From assembly GCA_025548565.1 (NCBI GenBank), contig JAJLPB010000001.1, positions 248,001-312,000 of the forward strand: a stretch of 64,000 nt of DNA, read 5' to 3'. The position numbers were made by a program, and so were the translations under genes. Shown here piece by piece: positions 52,763 to 61,382 of the stretch. This DNA comes from Rugamonas sp. A1-17. Its GTDB lineage: Bacteria > Pseudomonadota > Gammaproteobacteria > Burkholderiales > Burkholderiaceae_D. Each line of letters starts with the position of its first letter. Position 1 is the stretch's first letter. The notes beneath the pieces are model-generated. The model did no database searches. It was given only the letters and a program-made list of their open reading frames with translations, and was not told the origin of the DNA.

Positions 52763-53111
52763 CGCGGGTCTTTCCTTTGGCGCCGCTGCGGATGTCGGCC
52801 ACGCCGGGTTTTTCGGCGTCGGCGGACGGCAGCAGCAGCCAGGTGGTGGCCGATTCCGTCACCGGATCCAGCGGCACCTTGCGGAAGTAGCGCTGTGTGA
52901 CGAGGTCCGCCAGCGCCGCCGGGTACTCGCCCTTGTCGGCGTAATATTTGTCGATGCCGCTGCGGAGCACTTGCAGGTTCTCGCGCAGCGCCACTTCCTT
53001 CGATTTGTCGACCGAGCTGAAATAGCGCGGCAGCGCGATGGTGAGCAGCAGCGAGATAATCGCCAACACCACCAGCAGTTCGACCAGCGTGAATCCCTTG
53101 TTGCGCTTCAT
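52737..53111 (-). CDS. Major pseudopilin-like (GspG-like) protein
   Basis: 124 aa. Classical prepilin N-terminus KGFTLVELLVVLAIISLLL with Glu5, cleaved after Gly by a prepilin peptidase. The remainder is GspG-like: ENLQVLRSGIDKYYADKGEY and FRKVPLDPVTE. It is 4 bases after the first pseudopilin gene and overlaps the next. Probably the main building block of the short pseudopilus. Confidence 0.9.
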   Translation of the reverse strand: MKRNKGFTLVELLVVLAIISLLLTIALPRYFSSVDKSKEVALRENLQVLRSGIDKYYADKGEYPAALADLVTQRYFRKVPLDPVTESATTWLLLPSADAEKPGVADIRSGAKGKTRDGTPYEQL

Positions 53112-53115
53112 GACG

Positions 53116-53616
53116 TCACCATTGTTTGAGGGGGATGCCGTTCAGGCCCATGACGGCGGAGCGTGAGCTGACGTCGAACACGTCCTCGCCTTCGGTCGGA
53201 TTGTCCGGCGGTGAGGCGTAGGAGCGCACGGCCCAGCCGCCGCTGGCTGCGCTGCTGGCGAAGCCGCCGGTGTTGCCGTCGGCCGGCGCGAACGGGTCGC
53301 GCGGAATGCGGCGCAGGAAGTACATATTTTGCTTGCGTGGGCTGCGCTGGTCCGGCACACCGGTGACCAGGTCTTCCAGCTTTTTCGGATAGCCGGAATC
53401 GCCCATCGCCAGTTTGATGCGGCCGTTGTCGGCGGCGCGCTTGTAGGCGTCGATGGCTTCGCGGATTTCGATCAACGCGGCGCGCAGCTGGTGCTCCTTC
53501 TCGCGCTGCAGCGCCACCTGCGCCATCGGCGCAGCCACCATCGCCAGCGTGGCGAGGATGGACAATGTGATCATCAACTCGATGAAGGTGAAGCCGCGTT
53601 GGGCCTTGCGCTGCAT
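53116..53616 (-). CDS. Pseudopilin-like protein
   Basis: 166 aa. Prepilin N-terminus RGFTFIELMITLSILATLA with Glu5. The soluble part has a GspG-like alpha-helical spine (QREKEHQLRAALIEIREAID) and LRRIPRDPFAPADG. It starts 2 bases after the secretin stop. All three pseudopilin-like genes need a prepilin peptidase, which is not in this window. Confidence 0.9.
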   Translation of the reverse strand: MQRKAQRGFTFIELMITLSILATLAMVAAPMAQVALQREKEHQLRAALIEIREAIDAYKRAADNGRIKLAMGDSGYPKKLEDLVTGVPDQRSPRKQNMYFLRRIPRDPFAPADGNTGGFASSAASGGWAVRSYASPPDNPTEGEDVFDVSSRSAVMGLNGIPLKQW

Positions 53617-53618
53617 GG

Positions 53619-55637
53619 CTACTGCCCCTTCTTCGGCGGCGTGTACGGGACGGGATTGACCGGTTGCGGCTTGGATGGCGGCGCGGACGTGGCGTCGCCG
53701 CCGGGCGCTCCGGCGCCGCCGGTCATCCCGGAGCCGCCGGTCATGGCCGAGCCGCCGGTCATGCCCGTGCTGCCGGAGTTTCCGGCCGTATCCGAGCCGC
53801 CGGGCGCCAATGCCGGTGCGGCGTCGCGTGGCGTGGGCGCCATGTCGGCCGCCGTGTCGGGGACGGCGGCCAGCGTGGTGCCCATCTGGCTGCGGCCGCC
53901 GATATCGGTTTCGGTGCCGGAGTTGAACTCCGCCGCCGACAATTCCGGCCGGCGGATGGAGCGCAGCACGCGCGGCGTGATCGACAGCACGATCTCGCTG
54001 CGGGTGGAATCGTCCTTCTGGGTACCGAACAAACGGCTCAACACAGGCAGCTCGCCCACGCCGGGCACCTTGTTGGCGGTGGTGCGGTCTTCGTCGCTGA
54101 TCAGGCCCGCCAGCACCTGCGTCTCTCCATCCTTCAGACGCAGTACGGTGGCCGCGCTGCGGGTGCCGATCTGGTAGGCCTGCGTGCCGGATTTGCTGAC
54201 GATCTCCTTGACCACGCTGCTGACCTCCAGGTTGATCTTGATCGCCACCTCGTCATCCAGGTAGACGTTGGGCTCCACGTCCAGCTTGAGGCCCACGTCC
54301 ACGTAGTTCACGCTGTCCGAGCTGACGCCGTTGTTGGTGGTGACGGTGATCACCGGTACGCGGTCGCCGATCAGCACCTTGGCCTTGTCCTTGTTGCGCA
54401 CGCGGATGCGGGGATTGGCGAGGATATTGCTGTCGGTGTCGTTCTTGTTGGCGTTGATGGTCACGCTGCCGAAGCCAAGGCCGATGGTGCTGCCGCTGAT
54501 CTTGTGCAGGTCGCCCACGGTCAGCGCGCCATACTGGCCGCTGCCCAGCAGGGTCAGGCCGACGGTGTCTGGCCAGCGCACGCCCAGCTCCTGGATGCGC
54601 GAGCGCTTCACTTCCAGCACCTCCACCTCCAGCATCACTTCGGGGTCGGCCACATCCTGCACAGCGATGATGCGTTCGGCCATGCGTATCATCTCCGGCG
54701 TGTCGCGCATGATGATGGTGCCGATGCGTTCATCGGTGACGATGTCGCGCGCCTTCAGCAGCGTCTTGAGCGAGAACGCCACCGTCTTCACGTCGGAATT
54801 CGCGAGGAAGAAGCTGCGCACCAGCAGCTGCTGGTAGTCCTTCTGCTTCTGCGGGTTGTTGGGGTAGATGGTGATCGAGCGGTCGCCGGTGACGCTTTGC
54901 TCCAGCTGGTTGGCGCTCAACAGCATGCCGATGGCTTCCTCGATGCTGGTGTCGCGCACCGAGATGGTGGCGCGCAGGTTGGGATCGACGTCGCGGTCGA
55001 ACACGAAGTTCAGGCCCGACACCTTGCTGATGAAATCGAACACGGCGCGCAGCGGCGCGTCGCGGAACTCCAGCGTGACCGGTTTGCGGTAGGCCATCGC
55101 CAGCCGCCCGCTGGCGGGGCGCAGGCGGGTCTGGGCGTCGTTGATCTGGGTTTTCAGGCGCAGCAGCTCGCGCTGGTTGGGGCGTTCCACCAGCAGAGGG
55201 CGCAGCAGCTCCTGCGCCTGCGCCAGATTGGCGTCGCCGCCGCGCTGCAGCAGCGCTTCCGCTTCTCCCATGGCCTGCTGGTGGCGCTGGTCCTGCGCCA
55301 GCGTGGCCTTGCCTTGCCGCGCCACGAGGTTGGCCGGGTCGATGGCCAGCGCCTGTTCGTACAGCACGCCGGCTTCGGCGGCCTGGCCTTTCAGGCGCAG
55401 CGTGTCGGCGCGGCTGTTCATGGCGTTGACCAGTTTGAGTTTGCGGTTCAGCAGGACGATGCGGTATTCGGCGTTGTGCGGATCGTCGCGCGAGGCCTGT
55501 TCCAGCTTGGCCAGGCCCTGGTCGATCTGGCCGGCGTCCAGCAGGGCGTTGCCTTCCTTGAAGGTCTGGCTGCCGGCGCAGGCGCTCAGCAGCAGCGTGA
55601 CGGCCAGCAGGTGCAGACGGTATGCGGTTGGTTTCAA
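53619..55637 (-). CDS. TPR-containing lipoprotein secretin (GspD/PulD-like outer-membrane channel)
   Basis: 672 aa. TTG start at 55637: its first bases overlap the previous stop as TTGA and AGGGGA sits 7 bases upstream. Lipobox LLSAC (Cys20) is followed by TPR-like repeats (~22-150), an STN/N-domain region (LEFRDAPLRAVFDFISKVSG), N-domains and the secretin core (VPVITVTTNNGVSSDSVNYV, TVLRLKDGETQVLAGLI and PVLSRLFGTQ). The C-terminus is a Gly/Ser/Met-rich tail. It would form the outer-membrane pore and, as a lipoprotein, may insert without a separate pilotin. Confidence 0.93.
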   Translation of the reverse strand: MKPTAYRLHLLAVTLLLSACAGSQTFKEGNALLDAGQIDQGLAKLEQASRDDPHNAEYRIVLLNRKLKLVNAMNSRADTLRLKGQAAEAGVLYEQALAIDPANLVARQGKATLAQDQRHQQAMGEAEALLQRGGDANLAQAQELLRPLLVERPNQRELLRLKTQINDAQTRLRPASGRLAMAYRKPVTLEFRDAPLRAVFDFISKVSGLNFVFDRDVDPNLRATISVRDTSIEEAIGMLLSANQLEQSVTGDRSITIYPNNPQKQKDYQQLLVRSFFLANSDVKTVAFSLKTLLKARDIVTDERIGTIIMRDTPEMIRMAERIIAVQDVADPEVMLEVEVLEVKRSRIQELGVRWPDTVGLTLLGSGQYGALTVGDLHKISGSTIGLGFGSVTINANKNDTDSNILANPRIRVRNKDKAKVLIGDRVPVITVTTNNGVSSDSVNYVDVGLKLDVEPNVYLDDEVAIKINLEVSSVVKEIVSKSGTQAYQIGTRSAATVLRLKDGETQVLAGLISDEDRTTANKVPGVGELPVLSRLFGTQKDDSTRSEIVLSITPRVLRSIRRPELSAAEFNSGTETDIGGRSQMGTTLAAVPDTAADMAPTPRDAAPALAPGGSDTAGNSGSTGMTGGSAMTGGSGMTGGAGAPGGDATSAPPSKPQPVNPVPYTPPKKGQ

Positions 55638-56197
55638 TTGGTGTCCCCTACGACTAAGGTTTGTTTCTGGTTGAGCGGCAGGTAGACGAAGTTCATCGTA
55701 TTGCCGCTGACGCTGTCGAGCAGGTAGCTGTCGTTGACTTTTTCGCCGGGACGGGCGACGACGTTCTGGCCGTCGACTTGCAGGAAGTAGGCGGTCTTGC
55801 CTTCGTCCGTGAAGCGGCCCATGAACTGGAAGGGCAGGGCGGGCGGGCCGGCTGGCGCGTTGGCTACTTGTGCCGCTTGCTGCGCCTGCGCCTGATCCAT
55901 CATGATTTTCTTCGGCGTCTCCGGCGCCCAGCTTTGCTTGGCGAACACGTTGCCCATTTCGTCGTCGGCGACGCGCGGATGGATTTGCAGGTCGATGCCG
56001 TCCGCGCCGGGGGCGGTGGCGGCTACGGCGTCGGCTGGCGGGGCGGATGCCGCTATCTGCGCTGGCGCGGCGGATGCCGGCGCGGCTTCGCGCGTGGTGG
56101 CTGCCGCGGGGCCGACCACGCCTCCGTCCTGGTCGGGCGCCAACCATGCGGCCAGCAGGGTGGCGACAGCGGCGGCGCCGATCACGATCTTTCTCAT
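55634..56197 (-). CDS. GspC/PilP/MshK-like periplasmic adaptor
   Basis: 187 aa. One N-terminal membrane helix (IVIGAAAVATLLAAWLAP), an Ala/Pro-rich linker, then a small beta domain (ALPFQFMGRFTDEGKTAYFL, DSYLLDSVSGNTMNFVYLPL) of the HR/PilP type that in related systems contacts the secretin N-domains. Its ATG overlaps the PilO-like stop and its stop overlaps the secretin start. It is short compared with GspC and lacks a PDZ domain. Confidence 0.78.
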   Translation of the reverse strand: MRKIVIGAAAVATLLAAWLAPDQDGGVVGPAAATTREAAPASAAPAQIAASAPPADAVAATAPGADGIDLQIHPRVADDEMGNVFAKQSWAPETPKKIMMDQAQAQQAAQVANAPAGPPALPFQFMGRFTDEGKTAYFLQVDGQNVVARPGEKVNDSYLLDSVSGNTMNFVYLPLNQKQTLVVGDTN

Positions 56198-56787
56198 CGC
56201 CGCGCCTCCTGCCGAACCAGCAGCACGAACTGGATGCGGGCGTCGATCTCGCCGGACTCGATCTGCTCGCGCTTGAAGGCGACCGAATCGAGGGTCAGCG
56301 TCGGCAGTGCCTGCAGTGCGCCGATGATGAAGGCCTGTACGCTCGCGTAGTCGGCCTTGACGGGCAGCGTGATGCGGTAGCGCAGGAAGCCGGCCTTGGC
56401 GTCCATCTCGGGCTTGTATTCCGCCTTGGTGAGCGCTATGCCGCTCTGCTGCGCCACCTTCACCAGTTCCTTGAGCTGGTCGGGGATCGCGTCGTGCGCG
56501 GGCAGGTAGGCGTAGAACGCGGCCACGCCGCCGGCGGCGGTTGGCGCGGGTGTGTGCGGCACGGCGGCGCGCGCGGCGGCGTTGAGTTGCCGCGTTAGCG
56601 TGGCCTGGCTCTGGTCGAGCTGCGTGGCGTGCCATTGCGCCAGCACGGCCAGCAGCGCGCAGGCGATGCCGGCCACCGCGCCGGGGCCGGTCTGGCGCAG
56701 CAGGCGGCGCGTTTGCCACGCCAGCCTTGGCGCGAGATTGGGCGCGAGCTTCAGCTTGGGCAGCGCGCCGGACTTTATTGCCGCCAT
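56194..56787 (-). CDS. PilO/GspM-like inner-membrane protein
   Basis: 197 aa. Single membrane helix at ~37-53 (AGIACALLAVLAQWHA), coiled-coil segment, then a ferredoxin-like domain (IALTKAEYKPEMD and YASVQAFIIGALQALPTLTL). Architecture corresponds to PilO/MshJ/GspM. Overlaps the PilN-like gene by 13 bases and the next gene by 4. Confidence 0.85.
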   Translation of the reverse strand: MAAIKSGALPKLKLAPNLAPRLAWQTRRLLRQTGPGAVAGIACALLAVLAQWHATQLDQSQATLTRQLNAAARAAVPHTPAPTAAGGVAAFYAYLPAHDAIPDQLKELVKVAQQSGIALTKAEYKPEMDAKAGFLRYRITLPVKADYASVQAFIIGALQALPTLTLDSVAFKREQIESGEIDARIQFVLLVRQEARR

Positions 56788-57335
56788 TGGGCCTCCAGCT
56801 GGAAGTGATAGGGCCGTTCGCCGGCGCCGGCCGCCATCTCGTGCTTGATCAGGTACACGGAGCGGAACATCGGCTGCTGGTTGAGGAAGGCCAGGTAGTT
56901 GATCATGTCTTGCGCGGTTTCCGCCTCGGCGGTGATCTTCAGAGCGCCGGATGGCACGGCGGCGTCGGCGCCGTCCTGCGGCGGTTGGCCGTTCAGGTCC
57001 AGCGCCAGCAGGGCCACCCGCACGTCGGCCGGCGCGACGACGGCCTTGATCAGCCGCGTGACGGGAAGGTTGAGCTGGCGCACCGCTTCCGCCACCGCCT
57101 TGACCTGCAGATCCTGCTCGTGCTGCTGCGCGGGCGCCAGCGCGGGGCGCGTGAGACGCGTCGGCTGCGTGGCGGCCGTTTGAGCGTTCAGCCGCGCTTC
57201 CAGGCGGTTGACGGTTTGCAGTTGCGAGATCCAGTTGGCGGCGGCGGGCAGCAGCATCAGCGCACCGACGGCCAGCAAGGCGAGGCGCCAGCCGGTTGGC
57301 TGCGCGGCACGCGGCAGGAAGTTCAGGTGCGTCAT
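56775..57335 (-). CDS. PilN-like inner-membrane protein
   Basis: 186 aa. Short cytoplasmic N-terminus NFLPRAAQP, similar to the NLLPW peptide by which PilN docks to PilM, one membrane helix (~18-38), then periplasmic coiled coil and a small ferredoxin-like domain (LKITAEAETAQDMINYLAF). The MTHLNFLPR start is at 57335 and overlaps the PilM-like stop (ATGA). Confidence 0.85.
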   Translation of the reverse strand: MTHLNFLPRAAQPTGWRLALLAVGALMLLPAAANWISQLQTVNRLEARLNAQTAATQPTRLTRPALAPAQQHEQDLQVKAVAEAVRQLNLPVTRLIKAVVAPADVRVALLALDLNGQPPQDGADAAVPSGALKITAEAETAQDMINYLAFLNQQPMFRSVYLIKHEMAAGAGERPYHFQLEAQWRQ

Positions 57336-58390
57336 GCCGCCACCTCCGGCTTGTTGGTGGGCGATGGCGTTTGCGCCGCCGGTGCGCTGACGGCGGCGCG
57401 CTCGCCGAAGGGATTGGCGCTCAGATGGAAGCGTGATGGCAATGCGTCGGGGACCAGGTGCAGCGCGGCGGCCGGCGCGAACGCGTGCGCCGGCGGCAGC
57501 GCGCTCAGGTCCGTGACGGCGACCTGCTCGATGGTGGCCAATTCGGGCGCGCGCAGTGTCCAGCGCTGCCAGGCTTGCGGCAGTTCCAGCCGCCACGCCT
57601 CGCTGCCAGGCTGCGACTGGATGGCGACGATGCGCCGGTCGCGCAGCGCCGCCATCGTGATGCGGCCAGGCTCGATCAGCGCCAGCGCGCCGACGGCGTC
57701 GGCCGAGCCCTTGATCCGCGACAGCGTGCCGGTGGCTTCGGGCGCGGCGTCGATCCGCGACAGCGTGCCGGTGGCGGCGTCCGGGGCCTTGCGCCTCCGC
57801 TTGGGCGGCGATGCTTCCAGCGTGCGCAGGGCGGTGGCGAGCAGCGGTTCGATCACGCGGCAGGCGTGGCCGCATTCGGCGGCGACGTCCTTCAGCGCTT
57901 GCAGCAGCGTGCTGTCGACGCCGCATACCAGGCGCGTGTGGCCGTATGGCGCGTCGTCGCCGACCACGCTCCAGCCGCGCGCGTTATCGCCGTACAGGGC
58001 CGCCAACTGCGTTTGCAGGAAGCGGCTGGCCGATGGTTCGGACAGCAGCGCGTCGCTCCACGGCGCCAGCACCAGCTGGCTCCAGCGGCCCGACAGGCTG
58101 ATCTCCAGCGGCAGCCTGGCCGCGGCGATGTCCGGTTGCTGCAACAGCGTGCGCAGCGCGTCGATGGCTGCCTGCCAGTGGCTGCCGGTGCCGTCGACGG
58201 CGATCTGTCGCGCGCTGCCATCCACCAGCCGCCCGCCATGGCGGACCACGCACAACACCTGCTGCGGCGACAGCAGCACGCGCAGCCGGCGCTGCGCCAG
58301 CGGCACCAGCGATGCCCGTGGCGACGACGGTGACAAGGACGATCGCGCCCGGCCCGGCACCAGCCGCGAAATGCGTTCAATAAGTGACAC
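57332..58390 (-). CDS. PilM/GspL-like cytoplasmic assembly protein
   Basis: 352 aa, soluble, no membrane helix. It occupies the PilM (MshI, GspL N-terminal) position and has an actin-like-fold pattern (LSPQQVLCVVRHGGRLVDGS, RLPLEISLSGRWSQLVLAPW). Similarity is weak, so assignment rests on gene order and length. Inside, a 24-bp direct repeat at 57713-57736 and 57752-57775 encodes two copies of TGTLSRI. Overlaps the GspE stop by 14 bases. Confidence 0.65.
   Translation of the reverse strand: MSLIERISRLVPGRARSSLSPSSPRASLVPLAQRRLRVLLSPQQVLCVVRHGGRLVDGSARQIAVDGTGSHWQAAIDALRTLLQQPDIAAARLPLEISLSGRWSQLVLAPWSDALLSEPSASRFLQTQLAALYGDNARGWSVVGDDAPYGHTRLVCGVDSTLLQALKDVAAECGHACRVIEPLLATALRTLEASPPKRRRKAPDAATGTLSRIDAAPEATGTLSRIKGSADAVGALALIEPGRITMAALRDRRIVAIQSQPGSEAWRLELPQAWQRWTLRAPELATIEQVAVTDLSALPPAHAFAPAAALHLVPDALPSRFHLSANPFGERAAVSAPAAQTPSPTNKPEVAA
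57713..57775. repeat. In-frame 24-bp direct repeat in the PilM-like gene
   Basis: The sequence GATCCGCGACAGCGTGCCGG and the next four bases occur identically at 57713-57736 and 57752-57775, a period of 39 bases (13 codons). Both copies encode the same peptide on the minus strand. It lies in a low-complexity linker and could vary in copy number without breaking the frame. Confidence 0.9.
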
Positions 58391-60086
58391 GATTGAGCTC
58401 CACTAAAGTCGTTTCTCCCTGCCGCACCAGATCCAGTCCGGCGCTGCGCGCCAGCCGGAAGCCCATGGTCGCGGCTTCCTCCTTCATGCGGCTCACCGGC
58501 GCGCGGGTGCAGATCATCTCGCGCATGGCGTCGTTCAGGATCAGCACCTCGGCCACCGCCTTGCGGCCCTTGTAGCCGGTGCCGCGGCAATGGCCGCAGC
58601 CGCCGCCGGCCTTGAAGCGCCACTCGCGCACGTCGCCGGCGGCGAGGCCGCTGTCGGCCAGGTCCTGCGGATCGGGCGCCACGTCCACCGCGCAGTGTTC
58701 GCAGTTCAGGCGCAGCAGCCGCTGGGCGACGATGCCGTTCAGCGCCGCCGCGAAGCTGTACGGGTCCACGCCCATGTGCAGGAAGCGGCCCACCACGTCG
58801 AACACGTTGTTGGCATGGACCGTGGTGAACACCAGGTGGCCGGTCAGCGAAGCCTGCACCGCGATCTGCGCGGTCTCGTCGTCGCGGATTTCGCCGATCA
58901 TGATCTTGTCCGGATCGTGGCGCAGGATGGAGCGCAGCCCGCGCGCGAAGGTCAGGCCCTTCTTCTCGTTGACGGGAATCTGCAGCACGCGCGGCAGCCG
59001 GTATTCCACCGGGTCCTCGATGGTGACGATCTTGTCGCGGCCCGTGTTGATCTCGGTGATGGCGGCGTACAGCGTGGTGGTCTTGCCCGAGCCGGTCGGC
59101 CCGGTCACCAGCAGCATGCCGTGCGGCTTGGCGGCCAGGCGGCGGATCTGCGCGATGGCGTCGTCGTTCAGGCCCAGGCTCTCCAGCCGCAGCGCCGCGG
59201 CGGCCTCGGTCAGCGCGCGCCGGTCCAGCAGGCGCAGCACCGCGTCCTCGCCGAAGATGTTGGGCATGATGGAGACGCGGAAGTCGATCTCGCTGCCCTT
59301 GACGCGCACCTTGAAGCGGCCGTCCTGCGGCACGCGGCGCTCGGCGATGTCCAGCTCCGCCAGCACCTTGATGCGCGAGATGATCTGCTCGGCCATCTGC
59401 AGGCCCTGCACCGTGCCGGCCTGCACCAGCACGCCGTCCACGCGGTACTTGATCACCAGGCTGGCGGCGTCGCACTCCAGGTGGATGTCGCTGGCCTGGA
59501 ACTTCAGCGCGTCGTAGATGGTGGAGTTGACCAGCTTGACCACCGGGCTGCTGTCTTCGCTGATGCGTATCAGCGAGATGTCCTCGATGGTCTGGTCCAG
59601 GCCCGCCGTCTCGCCATGGCTGCCGTCCTCCATCATGTCCTGCATGGCCTGCTGCACGCTTTCCTGCTGCGCCAGATAGGCGGCCAGGTCGTCGGGATGG
59701 GCCAGCGCCACCGTGTAGGCGCAGCCGATGGCGTAGCCGGCCCACTGCAGCGTGTCCTCGGCGAAGGGATTACCGATCACCAGCACCGGCGCCGCGCCGG
59801 CGGCGCCCGCATCGCCGCCGTCGCCGCCTTCGCGCAGCAGCACGCAGTCGCGCTGCGCGCAATCGGTGTAGGACAACAGGTTGAACGCCGGCAGCGCCGC
59901 CTGCAGCCTGCTCATCGGCCAGGCCGGATAGCAGAACAGCGTGGCCAATTGGCGCGTGAGCTCCTCCGGCGTCAGGCCGCAGGTTTCCTGCAGCAGCGCC
60001 ATGGCCGGCCGGCCCTGCGCCATCGCGGCGGCGCGCGCGCCGTGCAGCATCTCGGGGCTGAGGACAGCCGGTTCGCGTGCGTTCAT
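58377..60086 (-). CDS. GspE/PilB/MshE-like secretion ATPase
   Basis: 569 aa. N-terminal GspE-type domain to ~150, then the AAA+ core. Walker A GPTGSGKTTT (K335), Walker B with IMIGEIRDDETAQ (E399), Asp box and His box (HLVFTTVHANN), and the tetracysteine zinc motif C462-x2-C465...C497-x2-C500. It powers assembly at the inner-membrane ring. ATG at 60086 overlaps the GspF stop by 4 bases. A longer reading frame upstream runs through gspF in another phase and is not real. Confidence 0.94.
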   Translation of the reverse strand: MNAREPAVLSPEMLHGARAAAMAQGRPAMALLQETCGLTPEELTRQLATLFCYPAWPMSRLQAALPAFNLLSYTDCAQRDCVLLREGGDGGDAGAAGAAPVLVIGNPFAEDTLQWAGYAIGCAYTVALAHPDDLAAYLAQQESVQQAMQDMMEDGSHGETAGLDQTIEDISLIRISEDSSPVVKLVNSTIYDALKFQASDIHLECDAASLVIKYRVDGVLVQAGTVQGLQMAEQIISRIKVLAELDIAERRVPQDGRFKVRVKGSEIDFRVSIMPNIFGEDAVLRLLDRRALTEAAAALRLESLGLNDDAIAQIRRLAAKPHGMLLVTGPTGSGKTTTLYAAITEINTGRDKIVTIEDPVEYRLPRVLQIPVNEKKGLTFARGLRSILRHDPDKIMIGEIRDDETAQIAVQASLTGHLVFTTVHANNVFDVVGRFLHMGVDPYSFAAALNGIVAQRLLRLNCEHCAVDVAPDPQDLADSGLAAGDVREWRFKAGGGCGHCRGTGYKGRKAVAEVLILNDAMREMICTRAPVSRMKEEAATMGFRLARSAGLDLVRQGETTLVELNRVTY

Positions 60087-61285
60087 GACAGACTCCCGGC
60101 CAATTCGAAGATCGGCATGTACATCAATACGACCACGCCGCCGATCACCACGCCGATCACCGTCATCAGCGCGGGTTCCAGCAGGCGCGAGGCCCAGTCC
60201 ACCCAGCGGGCGAATTCCTCGTCGTGGAACTTGGCTGAGCGTTCCAGCATGTCGCCCAGCCGGCCGGTGTTCTCGCCGACCTTGAGCAGCGACTGCGCCA
60301 CCGGCGTGGCCAGCGCGTTCTGTTCCAGCGCGGTGGAAAACGGCAGCCCCTGTTCGACCGCGCGGCGCGTCTGCACCAGCTGCACCTGCTGCGCCGGCAG
60401 CAGCATGGCGTTGGTCATCGCCAGCGCCTTCGCCAGCGGTATGCCGGCGTGCAGCAGCAGCGACAGCGCGCGGTAGAAGCGCGCCAGGCGGAACTCGGCG
60501 GCCTTGGCCGACAACACCGGCAGGCGCAGGATGGCCAGCACCAGCCGGCCGCGCAGCGCGGCGTTGCCTAGGCCGAGCACCACGCCCAGCACCACGCCGG
60601 CCAGCGCGCCGGCGCACAGCCACGGATGCGCGGCCAGCGCCTGGCCGAACGACAGCAGCATGCGCGAGGCCCACGGGATCTCGCGCCCCGAGCCTTCGTA
60701 CACCACGCTGAACTTGGGCACCACATAACCCATCAGGAACAACGTGACCAGCGTGCCCACCACCAGCAGCATGGCCGGATAGATGGCCGCCGAGACCAGC
60801 TTCTTGCGGATGGCGTCGAACTGCAGCTGGTAGCCGACGAAGCGCGCCAGCGCCTCGGGCAGATTGCCCGAGCGCTCGGCCGCGTGCACGGTGGCGACAT
60901 ACAGTTCGGGGAAGACGGCCGGGAAGTCGGCCAGCGTGTCGGAGAAGCTTTTCCCCTGTTGCAGCGAGCGCTGGATCGCGGCCAGCGTGGCGCGCGCGCC
61001 GCCGCGGGTTTCCTTGTTGAGCAGGGTGGCGGTGGCCTCGCTCAGGTTCAGGCCCGCCTCCAGCAGGGCCAATAGCTCCTGGCTGAATTGCAGCAGCGGG
61101 AAGGCTTGCTTGCCCGGGCGCGCGGACGCACGCGCCCCCGCACCCATGGATTCGGTACTGCCGATGGCCAGCACGCGCCAGCCATTGCGCGCCGCCTGGC
61201 GGATCGCCTCCGCCTCGCTGGCGGCGTCGATCGCTATGGTTTGCGGGCCTGACGGTCCGCCCTGCACTTGGAGATGAAACTGCAT
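60083..61285 (-). CDS. GspF/PilC/MshG-like inner-membrane platform protein
   Basis: 400 aa. Two T2SSF domains: LLQFSQELLALLEAGLNLSE through ~190, and FYRALSLLLHAGIPLAKALA from ~270, each followed by hydrophobic segments (VVGTLVTLFLMGYVVP; TVIGVVIGGVVVLMYMP). The first ~60 residues are an extra N-terminal domain (MQFHLQVQGG). No convincing ribosome binding site was found before the ATG at 61285, so a start slightly upstream at 61339 is possible. First gene of the operon. Confidence 0.92.
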   Translation of the reverse strand: MQFHLQVQGGPSGPQTIAIDAASEAEAIRQAARNGWRVLAIGSTESMGAGARASARPGKQAFPLLQFSQELLALLEAGLNLSEATATLLNKETRGGARATLAAIQRSLQQGKSFSDTLADFPAVFPELYVATVHAAERSGNLPEALARFVGYQLQFDAIRKKLVSAAIYPAMLLVVGTLVTLFLMGYVVPKFSVVYEGSGREIPWASRMLLSFGQALAAHPWLCAGALAGVVLGVVLGLGNAALRGRLVLAILRLPVLSAKAAEFRLARFYRALSLLLHAGIPLAKALAMTNAMLLPAQQVQLVQTRRAVEQGLPFSTALEQNALATPVAQSLLKVGENTGRLGDMLERSAKFHDEEFARWVDWASRLLEPALMTVIGVVIGGVVVLMYMPIFELAGSLS

Positions 61286-61337
61286 CGCTTGCTCAGCCAG
61301 GAAAAAAAACGAGGCGGCGATGGACTGCCGCCCCGGC

Positions 61338-61372
61338 AAAAAAACAGCCCCGTCGGGTCAGGCGGGGACTGT
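61338..61372 (-). terminator. Rho-independent terminator of the M4 protease gene (copy 2)
   Basis: On the minus strand, 11 bases after the stop at 61383, ACAGTCCCCG pairs with CGGGGCTGT (one bulged T), loop of ~10 bases, then a run of seven Ts at 61338-61344. It should separate transcription of the protease from the secretion-type operon that follows. Confidence 0.85.
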
Positions 61373-61382
61373 CTTACCACAT

